From: Bryobacterales bacterium
Lineage (GTDB): Bacteria; Acidobacteriota; Terriglobia; Bryobacterales; UBA6623
Assembly: GCA_028819255.1 (NCBI GenBank)
Contig: JAPPMB010000034.1
Coordinates: 1-64,000 of the forward strand
Reading direction: 5' to 3'
Length of the DNA: 64,000 bases
Shown: one piece after another, positions 24,341-33,399 of the stretch
Layout of the letters: each line of letters opens with the position of its first letter
Position numbering within the stretch: position 1 is the stretch's first letter
Notes under the pieces: model-generated
Databases searched by the model: none
What the model saw: only the letters and a program-made list of their open reading frames with translations
Told to the model about the DNA's origin: nothing
Made by a program: the position numbers and the translations under genes

Positions 24341-27049
24341 GTGAGCCCATCGGTCCCATTCCGCTGGAACCTGCGGCCCGGAAGCCTGCCGGGGCTGCTG
24401 CTCGCTCTGTTCGGCGCCCTTGCGGCGGATTGCGCGGCCCAGCAGCCTGCCGGCGCTGGTTCGGATCCCCCCTCTTCCGGTCCAGCGACCGCTTCGGAAG
24501 CTCCAGATCGGGCCGAGGGCGGCGAGCCCGTCAGTGGGGCGGCCGAGGGGGACCGCACACGCCTGAATCTGCTCGGGGAGATCGATTCCGACTCCGGGGA
24601 GGCGCGGCGAAACGAGAACGTCCGACTGACGCTGATCGACAACAACGTCCTCAAGGAGCTGCTTCGAAGGATGGGCGCGACCGCAACAATCATTGAGGGT
24701 TTTCCGGCGGAACGGTCGTTCTTCGGGCTCGAGTACGGCGGTTCCCCCAAACCCAGCCTGCATTTGCCGAAGACGGCCGCAAGGGCAGTTCACGGCGAGC
24801 TCTTCTGGAGCCACCAGAACAGTGCGCTCTCGGCGCGCTCGTTCTTTCAGGCCGGCGACGTGCGTCCAGCCCGCACCCACGACTACGGACTCAATCTCGG
24901 AACTCCACTGGGGTCCGGGACCGCGCTCACCGTTCAGTTGAGCCAGCGCAAGATGCTGGGACAGGTCAACGGCAACGTGCTCGTCCCGGCCGCAGATGAG
25001 CGCGTTCCCACGACGACGGATCCCGCCAAGAGAGCGCTGGTGCAGAGGATCATCGGCGCGTACCCCAGTGAGCTGCCCAACCGGACCGACATCAACGAGC
25101 GTGCTCTTAACACCAACGCGCCGCAGCAGATCAACAACGATCGGGCCAGCGCGGTGCTGGACAGCGGTCTAGGGGAAAGCCGGCTGACTCTGCGCTACAA
25201 CGTGACCCTCCAGCATGTGGAGGCATTTCAGCTCGTCGGCGGGCAGAACCCCGACACGACGACAAAGAATCACGGCGCGCGATCGACGTGGAGCCGTTCC
25301 TTCAGCCCGTACACGGACGTCGACCTGACCGCCGGATACGAGCGCATCGGTTCGCTGCTGGTCCCGGAGGAGACCTCGCTGGGGCCGTTCTTCCTGTTCA
25401 GCCGAATCCTGCAATCGATCGGGCCCAGCAGCTCGATGCCGATCGACCGCGTCCAGAACCTCTTCAGGGCAGGCGGGCGGCTGGCGATGCGGGCGCGCAA
25501 TCACAACCTTACGGCAGGCTTCGAGACTCTGCGCAAGCAGGTGAACGGATTCGAGAGCAACAATCACCGCGGCACATTCAGCTTCCGCGCAGACTTCGGC
25601 AGGAACGCCGTCGAGAACTTGCTCGCGGGAGAGCCCAGCCAGTACCGCTTTGCCGTCGGCAACGCCCATCGGGGGTTTCGCAACAGCTCGATGCTGGCCT
25701 ACCTCCACGACAGCTGGAAGGTCCGTCCCGACCTGACACTGCAAGTCGGCCTCCGCTTTGAGCCGGTCGGCAGGCCCATGGAGGTCGACCACCTCAGTGA
25801 AGTTGCCTACGGCGCCGACTGGAACAACGTCGCTCCGTCCCTGGGGTTGGCGTTCCGGCCGGGGTGGGGGCTGGGGGTGCTGCGAGGGGCGTACGGCCTG
25901 CATTACGGACAGCTCTTCAACACCACCTTCATGCAATCCAGGTTCAACACACCGGGGGTCCTGTCCTTGGTCGTCAATGCGGCCGACCTGATTGATCCGC
26001 TGCGCGACCTCTCGTCATCCGACCTGGACCCGACAGCACGCAGCATCCGGTACAGCCTCGATCCGGAGCTCTCGACTCCGTACTCGCACCAGTACAACTT
26101 TTCCTGGACGGTCGAGCCGTTCAAAGGCACCGCCCTGGAGGTGGGCTACGTCGGGAGCAGGTCCCACCGCCTGCTCAATCAGCGCTACACGAACCGAGCG
26201 CGTCCAGTCGATGGCATCCGGCAGATTACCCGCACCATCAACCTGCGCCGCCCGGACCCTCGGTATTTCGACGTGCTGCACGTCGTGAACGGGTCGATTG
26301 GCTACTTTGACGCGGCCAAGGCAACCTTTCGCGTCGTGAACCGGGCCGGTCTCAACCTGGATGCGTCGTACTGGTTCAGCAAGGCCATCGATCTCGCCTC
26401 CGACTACACCAACACGGCGGTAGGCCGCGACGGGCGCCTGGCGCGCAGTCCGGTGGAATTCGACGTCTGGGGCTACATGAAGGGAGTGAGCGAGTACCAC
26501 CAGCCGCACGCGACGCTGCTTCGGGTCAGCTACGCGATTCCCGCAAGACACCACCTTCCCCCGGGCTTGCGCCGAATCTTCAGCGGATGGCAGTTGAGCT
26601 CCGTCGTGCTGTGGAAGTCGGGAACTCCCTTCGGGATTCGGGCAGGGTCGGACTCGCCCGGAATCGGCAATGTGGACGGGGCCGGAAGCGACAGGCCGAA
26701 CGTCCTCGATGCCTCAGTCCTCGGGCGCACCGTAGACCATCCCGACCGGTCCGCGGCCCTGCTGCCCAAGAGCGCCTTCGAGTTGATCCAGCCTACCGAT
26801 GCGGGCGGCAACCTTGGCCGGAACACGTTCCGCAAGGACAGCGTCTGGAACGTCAACACGGCGCTCTCGCGACGGATCCTGTTACCGAAGAAGAGATCAC
26901 TGCTGTTCCGCGCCGAGTCGCTCAACGCCCTGAATCATCCGCAGTTCGCAGAGCCGGACATCAATCTGGCCTCGCGGACGTTCGGGGCGATCACGAACAC
27001 GCTCAACGACGGCCGCGCATTCCGCTTCACGCTGCGCATCGAATTCTGA
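24341..27049 (+). CDS. TonB-dependent receptor-like outer-membrane beta-barrel (Oar-like)
   Basis: The 902-residue protein starts at GTG right after a stop codon. A signal peptide (LPGLLLALFGALAADCAAQQ) is followed by a Gly/Pro/Ser-rich segment. The rest reads as alternating aromatic beta-strands, with Oar-family blocks such as SSMLAYLHDSWKVRPDLTLQ, GLRFEPVGRP and FNFSWTVEPF-like strands, and the C-terminal Phe (FRFTLRIEF) of outer-membrane barrels. A carboxypeptidase-regulatory N-domain and a clear plug are not obvious, unlike the receptor at 27958. It probably imports or binds large substrates. It is next to an enolase-family gene and upstream of an OsmC-like gene. Confidence 0.85.
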   Translation: MSPSVPFRWNLRPGSLPGLLLALFGALAADCAAQQPAGAGSDPPSSGPATASEAPDRAEGGEPVSGAAEGDRTRLNLLGEIDSDSGEARRNENVRLTLIDNNVLKELLRRMGATATIIEGFPAERSFFGLEYGGSPKPSLHLPKTAARAVHGELFWSHQNSALSARSFFQAGDVRPARTHDYGLNLGTPLGSGTALTVQLSQRKMLGQVNGNVLVPAADERVPTTTDPAKRALVQRIIGAYPSELPNRTDINERALNTNAPQQINNDRASAVLDSGLGESRLTLRYNVTLQHVEAFQLVGGQNPDTTTKNHGARSTWSRSFSPYTDVDLTAGYERIGSLLVPEETSLGPFFLFSRILQSIGPSSSMPIDRVQNLFRAGGRLAMRARNHNLTAGFETLRKQVNGFESNNHRGTFSFRADFGRNAVENLLAGEPSQYRFAVGNAHRGFRNSSMLAYLHDSWKVRPDLTLQVGLRFEPVGRPMEVDHLSEVAYGADWNNVAPSLGLAFRPGWGLGVLRGAYGLHYGQLFNTTFMQSRFNTPGVLSLVVNAADLIDPLRDLSSSDLDPTARSIRYSLDPELSTPYSHQYNFSWTVEPFKGTALEVGYVGSRSHRLLNQRYTNRARPVDGIRQITRTINLRRPDPRYFDVLHVVNGSIGYFDAAKATFRVVNRAGLNLDASYWFSKAIDLASDYTNTAVGRDGRLARSPVEFDVWGYMKGVSEYHQPHATLLRVSYAIPARHHLPPGLRRIFSGWQLSSVVLWKSGTPFGIRAGSDSPGIGNVDGAGSDRPNVLDASVLGRTVDHPDRSAALLPKSAFELIQPTDAGGNLGRNTFRKDSVWNVNTALSRRILLPKKRSLLFRAESLNALNHPQFAEPDINLASRTFGAITNTLNDGRAFRFTLRIEF

Positions 27050-27099
27050 GAATGCGCACCGGGGCGGGGAACGGCATCCGGATTGCGAACCTGTCAAGG

Positions 27100-27582
27100 A
27101 TGAGCCAGGGAATGGCGGCGGAACACAGCTACACGGCGAGGGTGACGTGGACGGGCAATCGCGGCGAGGGCACTCGAAGCTACGGAGGCTACGGTCGGAA
27201 CCATGACATCGCCTGTCCCGGGAAGCCGCTTATCCGGAGTTCGGCGGACACTTCCTTTCGCGGCGATGCCGAACGACACAATCCCGAGGACCTGCTGGTT
27301 GCGGCCCTGTCGGCCTGCCACATGCTGTGGTACTTGCACCTTTGCGCGAGCGCCGGGGTCGTCGTCACAGCCTACGAGGACAACGCGGAGGGCACGATGC
27401 GGACCGGTCCGGACGGCGTTGGCGAGTTCACCAAGGTCACGCTCCGACCGCGGGTGACGGTTGGCGGCGACAGCGACCCTGCGATGGCGGAACGTCTGCA
27501 CGCGAAGGCGGGCGCCTTGTGCTTCATCGCCCGTTCGGTGAGCTTCCCGGTGGCGCATGTGCCGGAGACCGTGTCCGAATAG
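27100..27582 (+). CDS. OsmC/Ohr-family protein
   Basis: The 160-residue protein (start at the ATG after gtcaagg) has the OsmC layout: HSYTARVTWTGNRGEGT, then RHNPEDLLVAALSACHMLWY with the first redox cysteine, and KAGALCFIARSVSFPVAH with the second. OsmC/Ohr proteins reduce organic peroxides in the cytoplasm using a cysteine pair. It follows the receptor stop by 50 nt, so it may be cotranscribed. Another ATG is four codons in. Assignment to OsmC proper or Ohr is not possible by eye. Confidence 0.88.
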   Translation: MSQGMAAEHSYTARVTWTGNRGEGTRSYGGYGRNHDIACPGKPLIRSSADTSFRGDAERHNPEDLLVAALSACHMLWYLHLCASAGVVVTAYEDNAEGTMRTGPDGVGEFTKVTLRPRVTVGGDSDPAMAERLHAKAGALCFIARSVSFPVAHVPETVSE

Positions 27583-27957
27583 AACCGCGGATCATGTGGG
27601 GTGGCCGCGCATTCGCACGGACCCCTGAGGCGGATTGAGTGGCACTCAATTCCCGGCAGGTCCGCACCCGGGGAGCAGCCCCTGCGTGTTCGAACCGGAT
27701 GGCTTGGGAGAGACGCTCGAGTCGGCGTGGCGAGTGGAATCGGGTATGGGTTTGGGTGCTCTCAGATCTCGGCAAGCCCGGTTTGCTCGCCTCTAGGGCG
27801 GACTGGCGACCCGGCACGTTCTTACGCGAAGCTGGAGCGGAATCATCGCGATGGCGTGGCCTTCGAGGAGCCGAGGGAGGCTGGCGGCCGCGCCTATTCA
27901 ACAGGGATGCAGTTCCGCTCGCACCCTGGCTGTAGACTGAATGAACAGCATGAGCCT
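27583..27957 (+). other. Long upstream region of the second receptor gene (375 nt)
   Basis: The frame of the following receptor is open through this stretch, but the translation (Arg/Gly/Ser-rich) has no signal peptide or family resemblance. I read it as an untranslated or regulatory leader. An imperfect inverted pair gattgagtggcactcaattc is visible near 27633. No small gene is convincing. Confidence 0.4.
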
Positions 27958-30900
27958 ATGGCTATGGATTCACGGCAATGTTCCCCGCTGGTGCGAACGG
28001 AATCGCCAAGAGCGGACCTTGGTCGTCGGCCTTTGAAGCCAGATTCCCGGCCGGCCGCGGGCTCCCCTAGTACCTTAGGGACCGGACCACAGCGCACGAA
28101 GAGCGTAGGACCGCGGAACGGGTGGTGGCTCGCCGCTGCCGCGGGTGCCTGCTTGACGGCGGGTGCGCTGGCATGGTCCCAGCCAGCCTTCGCGCAAACG
28201 TTCCAAGGCGGTGTGCGCGGTATCGTGCAGGACGCGAACTCCGGACTCGTTCCCGGAGCGGAGCTGACCCTGGTCAATGACGAGACAGGTGTTGCTCGGT
28301 CCGTGTCCTCCAATGCGGCCGGAGAGTATTCCTTTGCCAACGTCCAGCCGGGCGTGTACTCGTTGCGTGCGGAACTCGAGGGCTTCCGCTCCTTCGTGGC
28401 GGAGGGGCTGACGGTAGGAATCTCCGCGTTCCTGGTCTCGGACATCACATTGAGCGTGGGAGGGGTCGAGGAAACCGTCACGGTCACCGCCGAGGCGCCA
28501 CTGATCGAGAACGGAACGGCATCGGTGGGCTCAACGATCGACCGCAAGCAGATCGAGATCCTGCCTTCGCCCGGCCGCAACGTCTTCATCCTGGCTGTGA
28601 CCACACCCAACGTGGTGCATACCGGAAACCCGGTCTGGGTCAAGCAATCCGACCAGACGAACTCATCCCTGCTGTCGCTCGGCGGCGGGCCTCTGCGCGG
28701 CAACAACTACACCATCGACGGCGTTTCGATGACCGACTTGCGCAACCGTTCAGTGATCATCCCCGTCTTCGAGGCGGTCCAGGAGATGAAGGTCCAGACC
28801 AACACGTACGACGCGGAGATGGGGCGAACCGGCGGCGGCGTGTTCAACACGATCCACAGAAGCGGCACCAACAACTGGGCCGGCAGCGCTCTCTACCAGT
28901 TCCGTCCGGGTGAGCTGAACACCTTCTGGAGAAAGCTGGCATATTTCCAGCAGCGGGATTTCGACAGCGGGCTGCTGCGCCGGGAGGATCTTGAGAAGGC
29001 CCCATACAACCTCTTCGGTGGCTCGTTGGGCGGCCCGATCTCAGCGGGCCGGACGTTCTTCTGGCTCGCCACGGAGGGATATTCCGACAACGCGATCGGC
29101 AACACCACGGTGACCGTGCCAACACCGGCAGAGGCCTCCGGCGACTTCTCGCAAAGCAGGAGCGCGATCTACGATCCCTTCAGCCTCGCCCGGGACGGCA
29201 GCAGGCCGGCGTTCCCCAACAACCGGATTCCAGCGAGTTCCAGAGACCCTGCCGGAACGGCGCTGACAGACCTTCTGGCCACGTTGGGTCCAGGTGGCCA
29301 GATCTCGACTTCCGGGGTCCAGACCGTGCGGGCTATGCAGACTACGGGAAACCTAAACCACACGTTCAATGATCTCTGGCATCTGACTGGAACATATCTG
29401 TATTACCGATCGTCCGAACCACGCTTCGGGCACTACCAGGATCTGCTGAACTCTGATACTCGCCCCGCATTTGGGATCGGCTCGTCGACACTCGGCCGGA
29501 ACGTGCATGCGTTGGCGATCAACAACACCTTCCTGCCGGCGGCCACCTCGGTGCTCACGCTGCGCTATGGACAGACCTACTTCAATGACTCCTGGAGCAA
29601 CCCTGCCTTCGGCAAGGACCAGTTCGGATCCCGATTGGCGATCGAGGGCGGATTCCTGGACAAGCTCTATGCGCAAGAGGGCTACGAGGGGCAATTCCCC
29701 AAGATCCTCGTCGCGGACTTTGGAGACAGCGGCGATGCGCTGGGGGGAACGAGCAACGACGATGTCCAGTGGCTGTCGCGCGAAGTCAGTGGGACATACG
29801 GTCAATTCGTCGGCAACCATACGCTGAAGTGGGGCGGGCAATGGCGCAGGCTCGGGCTGCATACGGCCAACTTCGGCAACGGAATGGTGCTTAGCTTCGC
29901 CAAGAAGTTCACCCAGGGCCCCAATGCGGCGCATCCGGCAACGGGTTCGGGAAGTGCGTTGGCGGACCTGCTGCTGGGCGTTCCCGACGGGGGCTCTGCG
30001 ACCTTGGCTGTGCCGGCCGACCTGTATCTGGACTACTTCGGCGGATTCTTCCAAGACGACTGGAGAGTCTCCCCGAACCTGGTGCTGAACCTCGGGCTCC
30101 GGGTCGAACACGAGACGGGCCTCCAGGAAGACAGCGACGATTTCGCGGTCGGATGGGATCGCCAGAGCCCGTTCCCGCTGCAGGTCGACCTCCCTCCAGG
30201 GCTCGAGGGAAGGCTCCCCGGGTTTCCCCTACGGGGAGGCCTCATGTACGCCGGGCTGGAGGGCAATCCCTCCCATCAATGGAACCCTCCGCCGGTCAAG
30301 CTCGGCCCGCGGGCAGGATTCGCCTACTCGCTGAACGCCTCAACTGTGGTCCGCGGGGGCTTCGCCGTGTTCTGGGCGCCGTACGCGATTCCGGCGGGGA
30401 CAGGGGCGTCGGAGATCGGCACATACGGATACACGGCGGTGACCAACATTGAGGCCAGCGTGGACGGCATCACGCCTCCGCCGGCGACGGCTTCCAATCC
30501 CTTCCCGCACGGGATTCTCGACCCGGTGGGCAACGCGAACGGCCGCCTGCAGAACATCGGAGGCGACGTCTACTTCAACGACCAGCACCGCGACTCTCCG
30601 TACGTCAAGAAGTGGTCCCTGGATCTGCAGCGGGACATCGGTCGGTCGGTCGCGCTCAAGATCGGCTATGTCGGCAGCCACGGGACAAACCTGCCGATCG
30701 GCGGAACGCTGAATTCGGTCGTCAACATCAACCAGCTCGCAGACGGCTATCTGGAGCTGGGAGAGCGGCTCAACGAGCGCCGTTCGAATCCCTTCTTCGG
30801 CGACTCACGCTTTGGATCATTTGCGGAAGAGGAGACACTGCCGCTGGGCCAGCTTCTGCGCCCGTTCCCACAGTTCCGCAATGTCTACGCCCGCCACGTC

Positions 30901-31641
30901 AGCGCCGGGAGGTCAATGTATCACGGTCTTCGATTCGAAGTCGAAAGGCGATTCAGCCGCGCCTGGGGCACCCGCCTGAACTACAGCCACACAAGACATC
31001 GGGACAGCATCTATGAGGCCAACACCTTGGTGGAGAGCCTGATCCAAACCGTTTACAACACCCCCGACGGGTGCGCGTCGGGCAAGTGCCCGGCACTGGA
31101 ATCCGACTACTCGGTCTCGCGACTGCATGCGCCGCACCAAGTGAATTTGAACCTCATGTACCAGACGAGGGGGAGTTCCAGACTGCTGTCCGGGTGGGCT
31201 TTCACAATGGCCACGATCTTGCGCAGCGGCTTTCCGCTGGTCATCACCCAGAACGAGAACCCACTCAGCGCGTACGGATTCAGCCACCAGCGCCCCGAGA
31301 ATGCGCAGGTCGGGGGCGGGGGAGATCCCGGCAGCAATCCGAACCAGTACGTGACCGCCGGGGCCGTCGTGCCCACCGAAGGCCTGCAGCTGAGCCAGGC
31401 GCCGCACACGACCGACGCGGTGCGCACCCCGGCACTGGTCAACTGGGACGTCTCCCTGGAGAAGGGCCTCACGATACTCGAGAACGTGAGCCTGTCCCTG
31501 AGGTTCGAGTTCATCAACCTCCTGAACAACGTCAACTGGCGCGGCCCGCGAACAGTCTACGGGTCAGACACCTTTGGCAGCATCCCCGGAACCCGCGGAT
31601 TTCCCAGGACGTTTCAGATGCTCACCAAGATCGTGTTCTGA
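27958..31641 (+). CDS. TonB-dependent receptor with N-terminal carboxypeptidase-regulatory-like domain
   Basis: The ATG at 27958 gives 1227 residues; other ATGs exist at 27907 and 27964. A long basic N-region leads to a signal peptide (hydrophobic WWLAAAAGACLTAGALAW, cut after PAFA). Residues about 83-170 are a CarboxypepD_reg-like beta-sandwich (GGVRGIVQDANSGLVPGAEL, VQPGVYSLRAELEGF). A plug-like segment follows (NNYTIDGVSMTDLRN, EMGRTGGGVFNTIHRSGTN), then a large barrel ending TFQMLTKIVF with terminal Phe. This is the expanded Oar-like receptor class of Acidobacteriota. The ligand is unknown. Confidence 0.92.
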   Translation: MAMDSRQCSPLVRTESPRADLGRRPLKPDSRPAAGSPSTLGTGPQRTKSVGPRNGWWLAAAAGACLTAGALAWSQPAFAQTFQGGVRGIVQDANSGLVPGAELTLVNDETGVARSVSSNAAGEYSFANVQPGVYSLRAELEGFRSFVAEGLTVGISAFLVSDITLSVGGVEETVTVTAEAPLIENGTASVGSTIDRKQIEILPSPGRNVFILAVTTPNVVHTGNPVWVKQSDQTNSSLLSLGGGPLRGNNYTIDGVSMTDLRNRSVIIPVFEAVQEMKVQTNTYDAEMGRTGGGVFNTIHRSGTNNWAGSALYQFRPGELNTFWRKLAYFQQRDFDSGLLRREDLEKAPYNLFGGSLGGPISAGRTFFWLATEGYSDNAIGNTTVTVPTPAEASGDFSQSRSAIYDPFSLARDGSRPAFPNNRIPASSRDPAGTALTDLLATLGPGGQISTSGVQTVRAMQTTGNLNHTFNDLWHLTGTYLYYRSSEPRFGHYQDLLNSDTRPAFGIGSSTLGRNVHALAINNTFLPAATSVLTLRYGQTYFNDSWSNPAFGKDQFGSRLAIEGGFLDKLYAQEGYEGQFPKILVADFGDSGDALGGTSNDDVQWLSREVSGTYGQFVGNHTLKWGGQWRRLGLHTANFGNGMVLSFAKKFTQGPNAAHPATGSGSALADLLLGVPDGGSATLAVPADLYLDYFGGFFQDDWRVSPNLVLNLGLRVEHETGLQEDSDDFAVGWDRQSPFPLQVDLPPGLEGRLPGFPLRGGLMYAGLEGNPSHQWNPPPVKLGPRAGFAYSLNASTVVRGGFAVFWAPYAIPAGTGASEIGTYGYTAVTNIEASVDGITPPPATASNPFPHGILDPVGNANGRLQNIGGDVYFNDQHRDSPYVKKWSLDLQRDIGRSVALKIGYVGSHGTNLPIGGTLNSVVNINQLADGYLELGERLNERRSNPFFGDSRFGSFAEEETLPLGQLLRPFPQFRNVYARHVSAGRSMYHGLRFEVERRFSRAWGTRLNYSHTRHRDSIYEANTLVESLIQTVYNTPDGCASGKCPALESDYSVSRLHAPHQVNLNLMYQTRGSSRLLSGWAFTMATILRSGFPLVITQNENPLSAYGFSHQRPENAQVGGGGDPGSNPNQYVTAGAVVPTEGLQLSQAPHTTDAVRTPALVNWDVSLEKGLTILENVSLSLRFEFINLLNNVNWRGPRTVYGSDTFGSIPGTRGFPRTFQMLTKIVF

Positions 31642-31759
31642 ACCGTCCGCGACGGCTGCGAACACCGGCCGAGTGTCACCAAGGAGCGTCGGAACGGCTG
31701 CGGGGCGATGGATTCCCAGCCGAGCACGTCCGCCTCTCCGGAGCCGGGGCACGCGGTCA

Positions 31760-32761
31760 TCAGAACCCTTGGGCCGCAATTCTGTAGGTTCCCGTCCAAG
31801 TGTCGCCGGGCCGCACCGTGGGGAGTTCCGGATACAGTTTCCTGTGGGCGAGGTTGAACGCGTTCGTGATGCCGGACATCGGCTCGAAACAAAGGAACTG
31901 CTGTCCCTCGCCGCTTGGGGCGTAGACGACCGCGACGGGATAGCCGTCCCCGTACGACACGGTCAGGCGCTCGCCTGCGCCATGAACGCTGAACCGGGCC
32001 CACCCGTCCGAATCCGGGCGCAAGTCACCGAAGACGTGGTCGAGGAACTCGCCGCGGAGCGGCATGTCGGCGGCGCCCGGAAACGTGGCTTTGAGAGGGG
32101 ACTTCGTCCCCGTCGGCGTAAAGCGCTCGTTCAAGTCCCACAGACTGGACGCCGCCAGCTGAACGCTCCAATCGTCGCGCCGGCTGCCGGGCAGTTGGAA
32201 GTATGGATGGAATCCCACAGATACCGGCATCGTCTCCGCGCCCTGATTCCGGATCTCAGTGCGGACCTCCAGGGTTGCGCCCGCCAGCGTGTACGTTATG
32301 TCTATGCGGTGTGCGAACGGGAACTGCGCCATCAGAGCGGGAAACCGACTGAATTCCAAGCGGCTCTTCGCCCAGGCCGAGTCCGGCCCCGATCCGAAGT
32401 CCACGACCTCCCACTCGCCGGCATAGAGCAGCAGCCCATGGATCGGCTGCCCGTCGGGGTCCGACAGGTAGTTGCCGATGGAGCGGTTCAGCTCGTAGCG
32501 CACGCCGTGGGCGTAGAACGCGTGCTCGTCTAGCCGGTTCGCCCACGGAGCGAGAAACGGGTTGCCGCACAGTTCGGGATTGGCCGCAAAGTCGCCGACC
32601 GAGCCGAACGGGAACCAGAACGCGTTCTTGCCGTTGACGATGAACTCGTAGGCGTTGTTGCCGATCTTCGGTGCGATCGACACGACGACATCGTCCGGTC
32701 CGCGCAGGCGGACGATTGCGACATCGTCAGAACTGGTCAGTCTCGCGGAGTAGGTCTGCAC
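31760..32761 (-). CDS. Aldose 1-epimerase (GalM-like)
   Basis: The 333-residue protein starts at GTG. It has the galactose-mutarotase fold signature: NPFLAPWANRL (sugar-binding Asn and Arg), DGQPIHGLL (first His), MPVSVGFHPYFQLP (catalytic His) and FLCFEPMSG (catalytic Glu). It interconverts alpha and beta anomers of hexoses, feeding sugar breakdown. No signal peptide is seen, so it is probably cytoplasmic. It lies 44 nt downstream of the Cys-rich exported protein gene on the same strand, so they could share a transcript. Confidence 0.9.
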   Translation of the reverse strand: MQTYSARLTSSDDVAIVRLRGPDDVVVSIAPKIGNNAYEFIVNGKNAFWFPFGSVGDFAANPELCGNPFLAPWANRLDEHAFYAHGVRYELNRSIGNYLSDPDGQPIHGLLLYAGEWEVVDFGSGPDSAWAKSRLEFSRFPALMAQFPFAHRIDITYTLAGATLEVRTEIRNQGAETMPVSVGFHPYFQLPGSRRDDWSVQLAASSLWDLNERFTPTGTKSPLKATFPGAADMPLRGEFLDHVFGDLRPDSDGWARFSVHGAGERLTVSYGDGYPVAVVYAPSGEGQQFLCFEPMSGITNAFNLAHRKLYPELPTVRPGDTWTGTYRIAAQGF

Positions 32762-32805
32762 GGAGGGGCCGGATGGTCCACCAGAGTACCGCAGCGCCGC
32801 TCACG

Positions 32806-33210
32806 CTATTCGCCGGGAAGCTCGCGCAGGTCGGTGTCGCCCTGGCAGCACATGCACAGTCCGGGCTCGTGCGTCGTGATGTGACAAATCTCGCAATAGT
32901 AGGTCACGCGATGCAGCTCGCCGTCCTTCACGGTGAAGATCTTCTCCACGACAAGCCGGCCATCCTCCTGGTGTCTGCCGCGCACCTCCCACAGCCGCTC
33001 CGCCAGTTGCGGATCGCGCATGGTGAGCTCAAGGCCCTCGTCCAGTTCCAGCTCCACGGTCCCGCCGCTCGCGAGAGCCAGTCGCAGCGCCTCGCCGACG
33101 ACGGGCGGGACCAGCGTGCCCCGAATCGCCGTGGTGGAAGCCAATGCGGAGACCGCCACCATCAGGGCCCCAGCCACCGCGATTCGCCGAAATGTAATTT
33201 CCGATAACAT
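32806..33210 (-). CDS. Small exported Cys-rich protein, unknown function
   Basis: The 134-residue protein has an N-terminal hydrophobic leader (about residues 9-27: IAVAGALMVAVSALASTTAI). A Glu/Leu-rich middle precedes a tight cysteine cluster: C-E-I-C at about 105 and C-M-C-C about 13 residues later (YCEICHITTHEPGLCMCCQG). Two histidines lie between. The spacing suggests a bound metal, perhaps zinc. I recall similar small proteins in Acidobacteriota without a known role, but cannot check. An AT-rich patch just upstream of the start probably holds the promoter. Confidence 0.7.
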   Translation of the reverse strand: MLSEITFRRIAVAGALMVAVSALASTTAIRGTLVPPVVGEALRLALASGGTVELELDEGLELTMRDPQLAERLWEVRGRHQEDGRLVVEKIFTVKDGELHRVTYYCEICHITTHEPGLCMCCQGDTDLRELPGE

Positions 33211-33361
33211 GGATTATGTAAACTTTTCTGTGCAGGCGTGGCGGAGAGTTGCTATCAGTGTAGGGCATGGGCGGCTCCGGCCTCGTGGAGCGTTGGCCAT
33301 CCGACCCCCGAGCCGAGCAGGCGTCAACGAAGCCGGGTCAACCGGGAGACTGCCCTGAGAA

Positions 33362-33391
33362 TTGACGGGCACAGTTCAAGTTCAATAGAAT
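33362..33391 (+). promoter_or_regulatory. Sigma70-like promoter for the unknown 616-aa protein gene
   Basis: TTGACG at 33362-33367 (5 of 6) is separated by 18 nt from TAGAAT at 33386-33391 (5 of 6). This is one of the best hexamer pairs in the window. It lies inside the most upstream possible frame of the gene, which argues that translation starts downstream of it. The GTG at 33400 would then be almost leaderless. Confidence 0.45.
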
Positions 33392-33399
33392 CACCTACC

